A stretch of DNA of 43,368 bases from an uncultured Prevotellaceae bacterium (GTDB lineage Bacteria > Bacteroidota > Bacteroidia > Bacteroidales > Bacteroidaceae). The DNA lies in contig CACYQD010000026.1 of assembly GCA_902776475.1 (NCBI GenBank), positions 1 through 43,368 on the forward strand. The letters are read 5' to 3'. Position numbers and translations under genes: made by a program. The notes under the pieces were generated by a model. That model had not been told where the DNA came from and did not search any database. It saw only the letters and a program-made list of their open reading frames with translations. Below are positions 16,801 to 25,406 of this stretch, piece by piece. Positions within the stretch are counted from its first letter, which is position 1. Each line of letters begins with the position of its first letter.

Positions 16801-17107
16801 GGGTGCTGCAGCCCGTCTGCGTCCTATTCTGATGACCTCTCTGGCCATGATCATCGGTTTGTTGCCGATGATGTTTGCCTCTGGTGTAGGCAAGAACGGC
16901 AACCAGACCCTCGGCGCAGCAGCCATCGGTGGTATGCTCATCGGTACGCTGGTGCAGATCTTCGTGGTGCCGACGCTCTTCGTGATCTTCCAGTCATTGC
17001 AGGAGAAGTTCCGTCCGATGAATTTCGAGGACCTTGGCAACGAGGCCGTTGCTGCTGAACTGGAGCAGTACGTAAACCATGCTAACAATTACACTGTGGA
17101 GGAATAA
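13853..17107 (+). CDS. RND multidrug efflux permease, HAE1/AcrB type
   Basis: A 1084-residue proton-driven inner-membrane pump, the energy-coupled part of the tripartite exporter. The N-terminus (FIKRPVLSTVISIVIVLLGF) is the first helix of the family; two large periplasmic loops follow helices 1 and 7. The proton relay is intact: Asp404-Asp405 in IAIVVDDAIVVVEA and Lys958 in LLAKNAILIVQFALE. The twelve-helix duplication is complete and length is slightly above AcrB's 1049. Typical substrates are hydrophobic drugs, bile salts or detergents, but sequence alone does not tell which. Adaptor upstream by 30 nt, outer-membrane factor 4 nt downstream. Confidence 0.96.
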   Translation: MTFTTFIKRPVLSTVISIVIVLLGFIGLATLPIEQYPDIAPPTVVVFTSYPGADAETVKNSVLVPLEESINGVEGMDYISSSASSGSASLSILFRQGMNADMCAVNVQNRVQQALALLPAEVTQIGVTVMKRQTSQVMMFTLTSDGRYDDEFLTNYNNINIIPAVKRIEGVGDVQSPGMKSYSMRIWLDPEVMKQHGLMPSDITSVLSEQNIEAAPGTFGERSDVAYEYAMRYTGRLKSEEEFGNIIISSDGAGNTLKLKDVAKIELGGLQYTVAMKNNNIPSVMGMVQQIAGSNANEIAKNVKKELDEQAKSFPPGMLYKINYDVTEFLYASIEEVVFTLVMTLILVLLVVYIFLQDFRSTLIPMIAVPVSLIGTFFFLKIFGFSINLLTLSALLLAIAIVVDDAIVVVEAVHAKLDLGYKSSLTASIDAMSEISGAIISITLVMASVFIPVSFIGGTSGTFYREFGVTMAVSIFISAVNALTLSPALCAIFLKPHDKDGKPVKMSRIDRFHAAFNASYDKMLDRYKTRVEKFVRKPLAIGVVVLIGILALGITMKTTKTGLVPSEDTGTLFCTISMPPATSVERTRQVINQVDSILAANPAIQSREQIQGYNFIAGAGSDQATFIIKLKPFDERQKGFWWKLSGFWQGDSFYRFLVNPYDANSVLGMIYKQTASIKDAQILAFSPPMIPGFSANSGVSLVMQDRTGGNLNDFFEVVKSYLEELNKRPEIQTAQTSYNPNYPQYMIHMDVAKCKQAGISPRVVLSTLQGYYGGLYASNFNAYGKLFRVMVQATPESRMTPESLSNVFVRTPSGMSPVTEFCKLERVYGPSNINRFNLFTAINVTATVAEGYSTGEAIKAVEEVAASNLPTGYTYDYSGLTRQEAGSSSSTALIFLLCLVFIYLILSAQYESYILPLAVILSVPFGLAGAFLFTMIFGHSNDIYMQISLIMLIGLLAKNAILIVQFALERREIGMAISWSAVLGAAARLRPILMTSLAMIIGLLPMMFASGVGKNGNQTLGAAAIGGMLIGTLVQIFVVPTLFVIFQSLQEKFRPMNFEDLGNEAVAAELEQYVNHANNYTVEE

Positions 17108-17111
17108 AAAG

Positions 17112-18497
17112 ATGAAGAAACTCAATCAACTGACCGTGGTGGTGGCTGCCGCACTCCTTACCGGGTGCGGGGCACTCCACAGCTATGAGAGGCCGGATGT
17201 CAACACCCGTGGCCTCATACGCGACAATGTGTCGCTCACCGATACGCTTGTCGCCAGCGCCGACTCGCTCAACTTCGGCAACCTGCCCTGGAGGAGCGTG
17301 TTTACCGACCCGCAATTGCAGACCCTCATCCAGCAGGCTCTCGACAACAATGTCGATATGTTGAATGCCGCACTCAACGTGCGGATGGCTGAGACGCAGC
17401 TCAAACTGGCCCGGCTGGCTTTCCTGCCGCAGTTCACCTTCTCGCCGTCGGGCACCATCGCCTCATGGGATGGCAACGCGGCCACGAAGACCTACCAGTT
17501 GCCGGTAGCCGCCAGTTGGACCACCGACCTCTATGGCAACCTTTTCTCACAGAAGAAAAGCGCTCAGGTGCAACTCCTCGGCATGAAGGACTATCAGGTG
17601 ATGGTGCAGACCAACATCGTGGCTGCTGTGGCCAATATGTACTACACGCTGCTCATGCTCGACAAACAGATGGAGATCCTCAATGACATGATCGGACTCA
17701 CCAAGGACACCTGGGACATGATGAAACTCCAGATGGACCTGGGCAGGACCCGTTCGACGAGCGTGCAGAGTGCAGAGGCCAACTACTACTCCGTCAAAGC
17801 CCAGGCCGTCGATATGCAAAGGCAGATCCGCGAGGTGGAAAACTCCCTCTCGCTCGTGCTCGGCCAACCGGCCCAGACCATTGCCAGGGGCAAACTCGAG
17901 AACCAGAGCCTGCCTTCGGAGTTCAGTACGGGCATCGGCCTGCAGCTTTTGGCAAACAGGGCCGACGTGCATTATGCTGAGATGAACCTCGCCAAATGCT
18001 TCTATGACATAGAGGCTGCAAGAAGCCGGTTCTATCCCAGTCTGACTATTACCCCGTCGGCAACGTTCACCAACAATGCCGGAGCCGTCGTGAACCCCGG
18101 CAAGTGGTTGCTCTCCGCTGTGGGAAGCCTCACCCAGCCGATTTTCATGCGGGGACAGCTCACCGCAGGACTCCGTGTGGCTGAGATGCAGTATGAGCAG
18201 GCCTACAACTCATGGCAGAACGTGGTGCTGAAGGCCGGCAACGAGGTGAGTGACGCTCTCGTGCTCTACAACTCCTCGGATGAGAAGGGAAAACTGGAGG
18301 GCAAGAGGGTGGAGACCCTGCAGAAAAACGTGGAGCACACCAAGATGCTCTTCAAAAACTCAGGCAGTTCGTATCTCGAGGTCATCACCGCCCAACAGTC
18401 CTTGCTCAATGCGCAGCTCACGAAGGTCTCCGACGACTTCTACAAGATGCAGGCTGTGGTGAATCTCTACAACGCCCTCGGTGGCGGAGGCAAGTAA
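17112..18497 (+). CDS. RND efflux outer-membrane factor, TolC/OprM (NodT) family
   Basis: A 461-residue outer-membrane lipoprotein (lipobox LLTGC, Cys about residue 19) forming the trimeric exit duct of the pump. It has the two-fold repeated OEP domain: an N-terminal helix pair (LNVRMAETQLKLARLAFLPQF), strands (FSPSGTIASW), then the second repeat (NLAKCFYDIEAARSRFYPSL, TQPIFMRGQL). The in-frame ATG at 17079 would overlap the permease by 29 nt and lacks a signal directly after it; the ATG at 17112 begins a proper signal. It is 4 nt behind the permease and 19 nt ahead of the LpxA-like gene. Confidence 0.93.
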   Translation: MKKLNQLTVVVAAALLTGCGALHSYERPDVNTRGLIRDNVSLTDTLVASADSLNFGNLPWRSVFTDPQLQTLIQQALDNNVDMLNAALNVRMAETQLKLARLAFLPQFTFSPSGTIASWDGNAATKTYQLPVAASWTTDLYGNLFSQKKSAQVQLLGMKDYQVMVQTNIVAAVANMYYTLLMLDKQMEILNDMIGLTKDTWDMMKLQMDLGRTRSTSVQSAEANYYSVKAQAVDMQRQIREVENSLSLVLGQPAQTIARGKLENQSLPSEFSTGIGLQLLANRADVHYAEMNLAKCFYDIEAARSRFYPSLTITPSATFTNNAGAVVNPGKWLLSAVGSLTQPIFMRGQLTAGLRVAEMQYEQAYNSWQNVVLKAGNEVSDALVLYNSSDEKGKLEGKRVETLQKNVEHTKMLFKNSGSSYLEVITAQQSLLNAQLTKVSDDFYKMQAVVNLYNALGGGGK

Positions 18498-18516
18498 TTC
18501 TAAAACTATTTTGATT

Positions 18517-19299
18517 ATGGCAAGTGATATCAGTCCAAGAGCAGAAATCGACCCCAAAGCGAAAATCGGCGACAACTGCAAGATATTTCCTTTCGTTTAT
18601 ATCGAAGGTGATGTGGAAATCGGCGACAACTGCGTGATCTTCCCCTTCACCAGCATCCTCAACGGGTCAAGAATCGGCAAAGGCAACAAAATCCACCAGG
18701 GTTCGGTCATCGCAGCCTTACCCCAGGACTTTGAGTTTACCGGAGAGAAAAGCGAGTGCATCATCGGCGACAACAATATCATCCGTGAGAATGTGGTCAT
18801 CAACAGAGCCACTCACCGTGGAGGAAAAACCGTCATCGGCAACAACAATTTCCTCATGGAGGGCGTGCACATCTCGCATGACACCAAGGTGGCAGACGAC
18901 TGTGTCTTCGGCTATGGAACCAAAGTGGCAGGCGATTGCTTGATAGAAGACCATGCGGTATTGTCAACCAGTGTGATCGGCAATGCAGGTACGCGCGTGG
19001 GATGTTATGCGATGATCAAGGCAGGAACAACCTACTCCAAGGATGTGCCTCCTTATATCATCGCCGGAGCCGAGCCTGTGAGGTATGGAGGTGTCAACAC
19101 CATGCTGCTCTCCATGAATGGGATTTCGGAGAAGGTGCAGAAACATATCGCCAACGCCTACAGGCTTGTGTTCCATGGTCAGACGAGCGTCTTCGACGCC
19201 ATCAACCAGATCAAGGAGCAGGTGCCCGACAGCGTGGAAATCCAGCATATCGTCAGTTTCCTGAGCGATACACAAAGAGGCATCATCACCAAACTTTAA
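18517..19299 (+). CDS. LpxA-family acyltransferase with altered active site
   Basis: A 260-residue left-handed beta-helix protein with many hexapeptide repeats (IGDNCKIFPFVYIEGDVEIG and onward) and the C-terminal helical part of LpxA (VQKHIANAYRLVFHG). LpxA adds a 3-hydroxyacyl chain to UDP-GlcNAc, starting lipid A synthesis. It aligns without gaps to what I recall of E. coli LpxA from the catalytic region to DVPPY: the catalytic His125 is kept (H121 in HISHD), as is the preceding His (H118). Yet E. coli His144, His160 and Gln161 correspond to D140, N156 and A157. It may therefore be a paralogue with a different acceptor or acyl group. It follows the efflux operon by 19 nt and ends at a strong terminator. 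Family firm, exact substrate open. Confidence 0.8.
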   Translation: MASDISPRAEIDPKAKIGDNCKIFPFVYIEGDVEIGDNCVIFPFTSILNGSRIGKGNKIHQGSVIAALPQDFEFTGEKSECIIGDNNIIRENVVINRATHRGGKTVIGNNNFLMEGVHISHDTKVADDCVFGYGTKVAGDCLIEDHAVLSTSVIGNAGTRVGCYAMIKAGTTYSKDVPPYIIAGAEPVRYGGVNTMLLSMNGISEKVQKHIANAYRLVFHGQTSVFDAINQIKEQVPDSVEIQHIVSFLSDTQRGIITKL

Positions 19300-19317
19300 G
19301 GTGATGCCATCAACCAA

Positions 19318-19360
19318 CGAGGGCGGACGGGGATATACCCTGTCCGCCCTCGACGGTTTT
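19318..19360 (+). terminator. Terminator of the RND-lpxA-like operon
   Basis: Stem CGAGGGCGGAC (19318-19328) pairs with GTCCGCCCTCG (19342-19352), with a further GGG/CCC pairing and an ATATA loop, followed by ACGGTTTTAT. It lies 18 nt past the lpxA-like stop and between two convergent genes. The minus strand has no T-run after the stem, so it works best for the + operon. Confidence 0.85.
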
Positions 19361-19369
19361 ATAGGACGC

Positions 19370-22300
19370 TTATTTCCTGCCCTCAACAATCATCACGTTG
19401 CCGTCATGGATGCTGACGACCTGATGGTCGACGAGGTATTGCAATACCCGGTCTATCGCCTGGTCGGTCTTCGAGGTGCGTCGTCCGAAGCCAAACATGT
19501 TGGCAATCTGCTTCTGCAATTCGGCGACAGGAACGGAGAGTTGCTGCGACATGGCGAGGACGATGGCATTCTTGATCTCAATGGAAGGAATGTCATCGAT
19601 GTCACGATTGGAGGCCACACGGTATTTGTCGTAGCCTTTGGCCGCATTCTCGTCGGTCCAGTAGGCGGGGTTCTCGGGCAATGACATCGGGTCGATGTAG
19701 GCACGTTCCAGACTCTTGTCCATCACATGGCGCAGACGGTCGGAAGTGCGTGTCATGCCGTAGATGCTCATGATCCGCTTGGTGATGGTGCCCAGTGTCA
19801 CAGGCTGTTCGATGGCGATGATTTGTTTGATGTCGGCATCCAGCAAGCGGCGGTTGAGCGACAGGCCTTCCGGTGTCATGTTGCGGTAGCGCTGGGCAAT
19901 CATCGCGGCTTGGTAACTGACTCTCTTGTCATCGACATTCTCCTTGATGATCTCGTCCTCCTTCACTTCAAAGGGGATGGCGGAAATCCTGTCGGCGGTG
20001 GGGGCAGCCGTGCCTACCTTCGGCGATCCGGAGGTGGTGGCAGCTGGGGTGGGGGCTGAAACGGGCTGAGGCTGCGGCTTTTTCTCAGGGGCGGGAGCTG
20101 CCTTGAGGACAGGTTGCTCCTTGGCGGGTTGAGGTGCCTCATGAGCGGCCTTGATCTTGTCCAGTTCATCCACGATGCGGTCGATGACTTTCTCAGGGTT
20201 AAGGAACCAGTCAACAGCCCAGACGCGCATGAGGTTCCATCCCAGTCCCTGAAGCACGCCGGGTTGGCAGATCTCGCGGTCGCGTTGGGTGTTGGTCCTG
20301 TTGTAGTTGGCTCCATCACAGATGATGCCCATCAGGTAGTTGTCAGGATTTGCGGGGTCGATCACGGCCAGGTCGATCTTGAAACGTGAGCGGCCCACGA
20401 GGGTATCCACCTCATAGCCGTTGAGGCGTATCTCGGCCGCGATGGCATCGATGATGGACGTGTCGGCTTTCTCTTCCAGTTGTGAGGAGATGACCGGCAT
20501 GCGGCCACTCCGGGCAAACTCGAGGAAGCGCTTGAGACCCTCCACACCGCGAGCACGGCTGCGGTTGAGGTCGATTTGTTCGGGTTGCAGGGTGGAGAAC
20601 ACCATCATCTCTGTGCGTGCACGGCTGACAGCCACGTTCAGACGGCGCTCGCCGCCGGCGTTGTTGAGCGGACCGAAGTTCATCGACACATGACCGCTCT
20701 TGTCGGGGCCGTAGCCCACCGAGAAGAGGATGACGTCGCGCTCGTCGCCCTGCACGTTCTCCAGATTCTTCACAAAGATGGGTTCCTCGCAGTCGTAGGC
20801 CAACCGCTCAAGTGCCGGGTCCTTGCTGAGTTCATCGACGAGGATATCCTCGATCAGGTCTTGTTGCACCTTGCTGAATGAGACGATACCGATGCTGTTT
20901 TTGGAGAGCTTGCTGTCGCGCAGGCGGCGGATCACCTCTTGCACGATGGCCTCAGCCTCTGCGCGGTTGCAGCGCGTCTTGCCCATGTCGTAGGTTCCGT
21001 TGATGGGCACGAAGGCCACTTTCGACTGACGGTCATCGACGGATGGGAAGGTGTAGAGCTTGCCGTCATAGTATTGGCTGTTGCTGAAGGCAATCAGACT
21101 TTCGTGGCGGCTGCGGTAGTGCCAGGTGAGGTAGTGGTCGGGGAAGGACAACGTGATGCAGTCGTCAAGGATGCTCTCCATGTCGTCATTGTCAGCTTCC
21201 GCCTCATCGACGGAGGTGGTCATGAAGAAACTGGTGGGAGGCATCTGCTTGGGGTCGCCCACCACGATGAGCGCCTTGCCGCGGGCAATGGCACCGACAG
21301 CCTCGCTGGTCGGCATCTGGGAGGCCTCGTCGAAGACGACGATGTCGAATTGCTCCTGGTTGAGGTCAATGAACTGGGCCACGGAGATGGGGCTCATCAA
21401 CATGCAGGGGCATAGTTTGGGCAGCAGGGTGGGGATCTGGTCGATGATCTGGCGGATGGTTGTGCCGCGGCCGCCAGACTTGATGAGCCGCTTGAGGGTG
21501 CCGATCTCAGAACCCCTGGCTGCTTCGATGGTCAGCGATGGGATGCGGGAGGCGAGCTTGCAGTAAAGGGCTTTCTTCGTGAGTTCCTGGAACTGCTTGG
21601 CAATGTCGCGGTAGTGCTTGATGGCATCTTCGAAAATCATGCCGTTGAATACCCGGAGTTCGGACGACTGGTCGATGACATCCATGGCGAGTTTCCGATA
21701 GACACCGCGGAGCATCGACTGGCAGGCGGCCTCAGGGTCATGTCCTTTCTCAATGTAATTGGCGACGCCACCCAACCGCTGTGACATGAGTTGGGCACGG
21801 CGGACGCACCATTGCGACCAGTCTCTCGACTTGTTGATATGGACCAGCCATTGCGGGGTCTTCTGCATGATCTCCTCGAGGGTTAGGCGCGCGTCGATGC
21901 TGCACACCGTGGTGGATTTCCACAAGGCGTTGATTTGCCGGAGTGCGGAGATGTCAATGCTCTGTGTGCCTTCTTTGTTGACCGGCGGCATGTAGGAAGC
22001 GGGCATATTGGTGCCGCGGAGCAGTGCCAGGATGGCGGGTGCTCGTTGGATGCTTTCCGCGATGCGGTCCCACTGCACCTGTCCGGAAGTGATGAGTGAA
22101 CCGAAGATGCGTGACAGTTCCTCCTGCCGTGGAGCAAGGGTCTGCTGGAACTGCCTGTACTGTTCAAGTTGGGAAATCAACGATTCGATGTGGTCTGCGG
22201 AGATATCGCGGCGATATCCTTTCAGCTGGCTGACGAACTTCTTCTTGGCGAAGAACCTCGACACGGCCCATTTGTCGCAGACATTGGCCCAGTCGGTCTT

Positions 22301-25201
22301 CAGCCGCAGGACATCGAGCTGCAGGACTTGCGGATCGTAGTTGCTGACAAGGGATGCCTTGACCTGGTCGAGCCGTTTGCCGGTCTCCACGAGTTGGAGC
22401 CAATCCTGGCGCAGCGACGGTTCAGAGGCGATGCGGAAGATGTCGGCGCTGATGGCCGGCGTGGCGGAAACAGCATCGACAAACTCCTCTGCCAGTTGCA
22501 TGCCGACAGGATTCTCGGCTATCGACAGGCCGTTGATGCGGGAGATTTCCCGGATGGCGTTGCGGGCATTGGGCGCGTATTTGGCGGTCTGCTCCACAAA
22601 AGAGGCCGCTTTTTGCTGGGCATCGTATGACGGGTCCATGATCAGCAGGCCATAGAGGGGATGCTCATGAGGGAGTCCGGTGATGCCGAACACGGCGCCC
22701 AGTTCACGGATGAATTTCTCGGTGTCGGCTATCCGCTGCGCGTTGATGCCCTCTATGAATTTCTCCGTCGGGGTGATGCTGTCGCCGGGACCAAGAGCGG
22801 TATAGCGTGAGATGTAGTCGTGGAGCGAGAGTCCTGAGGGTTGCTTCTCATGAAGCAGGGTGACGTAGCGGATCAGACGCTGTCGCTCGTCGAAGAGAGC
22901 CTTGGATTCTTTCTCGTATTCCTCGGGTGTCTTGATGCGGGTGATGTCAAGGGCCGTCTGCAACTGAGTGAGCAGATGCGTCTTTGTCATCTTGTTGGAG
23001 TGCATTTCCAGACAGAAGGGGTCGAGGCCGATTTTCTTCAGTCGTTTCTGCACCACCTCCAAAGCGGCCATCTTCTCGGCCACGAAGAGAACACGGCGGC
23101 CGTGATAGAGGGCGTTGGAGATCATATTGGTGATGGTCTGGCTCTTTCCGGTGCCCGGAGGGCCATAAAGGATGAAACTGCGTCCTTCGCCCGACTCGAT
23201 AACCGCCTCCAACTGAGAGGAATCGACATCCACGGGGATGGCATAATGGCCGGGCTCGACCGTCTTGTCCACCTGACGGGTGTCGGTCGTCGATGGCTCC
23301 TGGATGTTGACCAGCCGTTTCTGGATGAGGCTCTCCACGACGGGATTCTCACGGAGCTTCTGGGCGTTGTTGTGGATGTCATTCCACATCACGAACTTAC
23401 TGAAGGAGAACAGTCCGAGCAGACTTTCCTCCACCACATCCCATCGGGCATGGTCCTTGATGCAGGCCCGCACGACGGAGAACACCTGGCGCACGTCGAC
23501 GCCGGAATCGTCATAGGGCAGGGGAGAGATGCTGCTCATATTGACATCGTATTGCTGAATCATCATTTCCACCAAGGTGGTGTTGAACGTGATGTCCTCC
23601 TCGCGGACGCGCAACACATAGTTATTGCCGCTCTTCTTCACGATGTCAACGGGTTCCAAGAGCAGCGGAGCGTAACGGGGCTTGATGCTCTTGTCGGTCT
23701 CATACCATTTCAGAAGGCCGAGTACGAGGAAAAGCGTGTTGGCTCCGTTTTCCTCAAGTGCTGTGCGCGAGGAACGGAAAAGACCTTTGAGGGCGGTGCC
23801 CAACTCATCCTCCATGCAGAAGGAATAGATCTGATTGTGCTTGATGCCTTCCAGAACCATTGCCTCCATGGCATCGCGGTGGGCTCTGGAGTTGAAGATG
23901 CCTGTGTCGTCGGGGGCAGGAGCCTTGCCGAGGGGGAAGGGCATGATTTTGAAGTCCTTCTTGGCCTGGAGCAGATCCTCCAATTCCTCGAGGTTGAAGG
24001 ATACGAAAGGCACGACTTTCTTGCCGATGCGCATATTGAGCAGGTTGTTGCGCAAGGAGAAATCAAGCAGTTTGCGTTCCCATATCTGCAGGCGTGTGAG
24101 GTGACGGTCCTCCTGGGTGTTGATGTCGTACTGGCGGAGCTCACGCACATTGTCCGTGGCATGGTCGAGTTGGATTCCCTCAAGGTTGGCTGCGCCTTCC
24201 GTGCCCAAAGGGAGCGGACGGATGTTGTAGAGGCGGCAGCGCTTGATATCCACTGCCAAGTAGAATAATTCGGGCTTGAGTTTGATGTGGTCTTCAGCCA
24301 TCGTCACGGCTTGTTCGAACGACACATTCTTCTGTGTGATCTGGGTGGTTTCCACCACCACCAGTTCGTTGATGCCATCAGCAGTGGCCTTGGAGAGGAA
24401 ACTGACATCGTCGCAGAACATCTGGGGATAATACAAGTTATCCAGCCAGCATCCCACAAACATGTGTTCCTTGATGATGATGAGCATGGTGTTGAGGCCG
24501 ATGCTCTCCAGACAAGCGGCGAATGTCAGCGAGAGATCCAGACAAGTGCCTTGTTTCTCGGCAAGAACCTGGTCGGGCAGACGGACGCGCTGGCCTGTCT
24601 CCTCGAAACTGGGTGGGACGGAGACATAGACAATGCCTTGTTCGCGGAGCGCCTCATAGACCGCTGCCACTTGGGCACGCACGCGGTTGGGATCCTGGGT
24701 CTGGTAATCATCGAGAGCGGAGGAACCCGTCAGACGGTCCAGCTGGCGGGCAGCTTCGAGTCTCACCTCTGCCAGTCCTGAGGCATTGGGCGTCACGAAG
24801 GAGGCCAGGATTTCCGGCATCACCTTGATGCCTGGCCACTGGTCGAAAGCCATGATATGGAGGGGGTAGGACTGACAGAAGACGTCCTGTCCGCTGATCA
24901 TGACCTTGAGTTCAAACTGTGTCTCCACGCTTTCGGTCACCTTGCGGAGTTTTTCGATGTCGGGGTGGATGGCCAGGTTGCTCACAGCCACCATCTGTCC
25001 TTGTGGTATCAGTTCTATCCGGCTCTCAGAGGCCGCCAGGAATTCTCCGCTGAGGCTGACGCTTACTTCCCGCCAGTCTTCGTTGTCATCGTTGGTGATT
25101 TCACAGGTATTGAGGAATTTGCCTCCGTTGGTGGCAATGGCATAATTGATATCCTGCAAATATTCGACGCGGATGTTTTCCGGCGTGAGTTTTTCTTTCA
25201 T
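19370..25201 (-). CDS. Giant DUF4011/SF1 helicase with transglutaminase-like and REase (MTES_1575/Vsr-type) domains
   Basis: A 1943-residue protein. Regions, approximate: 1-190 beta-rich; 205-255 transglutaminase-like (KQGTCLDLSLTFAACLES, then IKEHMFVGCWLD, giving Cys-His-Asp); 365-600 DUF4011 (LQIWERKLLDFSLRNNLLNM); 680-1540 superfamily 1 helicase with Walker A GPPGTGKS (near 680), Walker B VVFDEASQMP (near 1287), GDPKQMPP, and the late motif RRLNVAVSRART; 1580-1685 restriction-endonuclease fold of the MTES_1575/Vsr kind (RSRFKIDLAVIDP, GIICDGANYNRT, GWNLMRVWAVDWF); Pro-rich linker 1700-1740; 1790-1943 DUF3320 with helical repeats. All ATPase and nuclease motifs look intact. Proteins joining DUF4011, helicase and Vsr-type nuclease have been reported among antiphage candidates, so defence is plausible but inferred. 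It lacks a clear promoter and has an odd A-rich repeat leader; upstream is a radical SAM gene on the same strand. Confidence 0.88.
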   Translation of the reverse strand: MKEKLTPENIRVEYLQDINYAIATNGGKFLNTCEITNDDNEDWREVSVSLSGEFLAASESRIELIPQGQMVAVSNLAIHPDIEKLRKVTESVETQFELKVMISGQDVFCQSYPLHIMAFDQWPGIKVMPEILASFVTPNASGLAEVRLEAARQLDRLTGSSALDDYQTQDPNRVRAQVAAVYEALREQGIVYVSVPPSFEETGQRVRLPDQVLAEKQGTCLDLSLTFAACLESIGLNTMLIIIKEHMFVGCWLDNLYYPQMFCDDVSFLSKATADGINELVVVETTQITQKNVSFEQAVTMAEDHIKLKPELFYLAVDIKRCRLYNIRPLPLGTEGAANLEGIQLDHATDNVRELRQYDINTQEDRHLTRLQIWERKLLDFSLRNNLLNMRIGKKVVPFVSFNLEELEDLLQAKKDFKIMPFPLGKAPAPDDTGIFNSRAHRDAMEAMVLEGIKHNQIYSFCMEDELGTALKGLFRSSRTALEENGANTLFLVLGLLKWYETDKSIKPRYAPLLLEPVDIVKKSGNNYVLRVREEDITFNTTLVEMMIQQYDVNMSSISPLPYDDSGVDVRQVFSVVRACIKDHARWDVVEESLLGLFSFSKFVMWNDIHNNAQKLRENPVVESLIQKRLVNIQEPSTTDTRQVDKTVEPGHYAIPVDVDSSQLEAVIESGEGRSFILYGPPGTGKSQTITNMISNALYHGRRVLFVAEKMAALEVVQKRLKKIGLDPFCLEMHSNKMTKTHLLTQLQTALDITRIKTPEEYEKESKALFDERQRLIRYVTLLHEKQPSGLSLHDYISRYTALGPGDSITPTEKFIEGINAQRIADTEKFIRELGAVFGITGLPHEHPLYGLLIMDPSYDAQQKAASFVEQTAKYAPNARNAIREISRINGLSIAENPVGMQLAEEFVDAVSATPAISADIFRIASEPSLRQDWLQLVETGKRLDQVKASLVSNYDPQVLQLDVLRLKTDWANVCDKWAVSRFFAKKKFVSQLKGYRRDISADHIESLISQLEQYRQFQQTLAPRQEELSRIFGSLITSGQVQWDRIAESIQRAPAILALLRGTNMPASYMPPVNKEGTQSIDISALRQINALWKSTTVCSIDARLTLEEIMQKTPQWLVHINKSRDWSQWCVRRAQLMSQRLGGVANYIEKGHDPEAACQSMLRGVYRKLAMDVIDQSSELRVFNGMIFEDAIKHYRDIAKQFQELTKKALYCKLASRIPSLTIEAARGSEIGTLKRLIKSGGRGTTIRQIIDQIPTLLPKLCPCMLMSPISVAQFIDLNQEQFDIVVFDEASQMPTSEAVGAIARGKALIVVGDPKQMPPTSFFMTTSVDEAEADNDDMESILDDCITLSFPDHYLTWHYRSRHESLIAFSNSQYYDGKLYTFPSVDDRQSKVAFVPINGTYDMGKTRCNRAEAEAIVQEVIRRLRDSKLSKNSIGIVSFSKVQQDLIEDILVDELSKDPALERLAYDCEEPIFVKNLENVQGDERDVILFSVGYGPDKSGHVSMNFGPLNNAGGERRLNVAVSRARTEMMVFSTLQPEQIDLNRSRARGVEGLKRFLEFARSGRMPVISSQLEEKADTSIIDAIAAEIRLNGYEVDTLVGRSRFKIDLAVIDPANPDNYLMGIICDGANYNRTNTQRDREICQPGVLQGLGWNLMRVWAVDWFLNPEKVIDRIVDELDKIKAAHEAPQPAKEQPVLKAAPAPEKKPQPQPVSAPTPAATTSGSPKVGTAAPTADRISAIPFEVKEDEIIKENVDDKRVSYQAAMIAQRYRNMTPEGLSLNRRLLDADIKQIIAIEQPVTLGTITKRIMSIYGMTRTSDRLRHVMDKSLERAYIDPMSLPENPAYWTDENAAKGYDKYRVASNRDIDDIPSIEIKNAIVLAMSQQLSVPVAELQKQIANMFGFGRRTSKTDQAIDRVLQYLVDHQVVSIHDGNVMIVEGRK

Positions 25202-25229
25202 AGGTGTTGGGGTTTTTATAGACTATTGT

Positions 25230-25402
25230 TTTTCGTTTCTATGGTCTCTTTAAGGACTTTCTTTGACCTCGATTATAGGCCTTTTTTGATCTCTTTTTGG
25301 CTTTTCCCCTCTTTAGGTCCTTTCTGGCCTCTTTTGGCCTTTTTTGAGATTCAGGGGCGCCTTATTGGCCTTTTTGTAGATTTTAGGGTACCTTTTTGGC
25401 CT
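25230..25402 (-). repeat. A-rich AAAAAGGCC repeat leader ahead of the helicase gene
   Basis: Between the radical SAM stop (25407) and the helicase start (25201) the minus strand is a degenerate array of A-runs followed by GG-C-C. Exact GGCC cores sit at 25398, 25367, 25336, 25326 and 25278 (plus-strand coordinates of the first base), with weaker versions (AAGGTACC, AAGGCGCC, AAGGACC, AAAGCC, AAAGTCC) between. Spacing is roughly 10-31 nt. The stretch is non-coding and I see no promoter in it. It could bind protein, act in the mRNA leader, or be simple drift of a short repeat. Confidence 0.6.
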
Positions 25403-25406
25403 GTTT

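Noticed and set aside
22841-24268. A 475-codon + strand open frame opposite the helicase gene
   Set aside because: Shadow of codon bias in the helicase gene, whose DUF4011 and Walker motifs are clear on the other strand.
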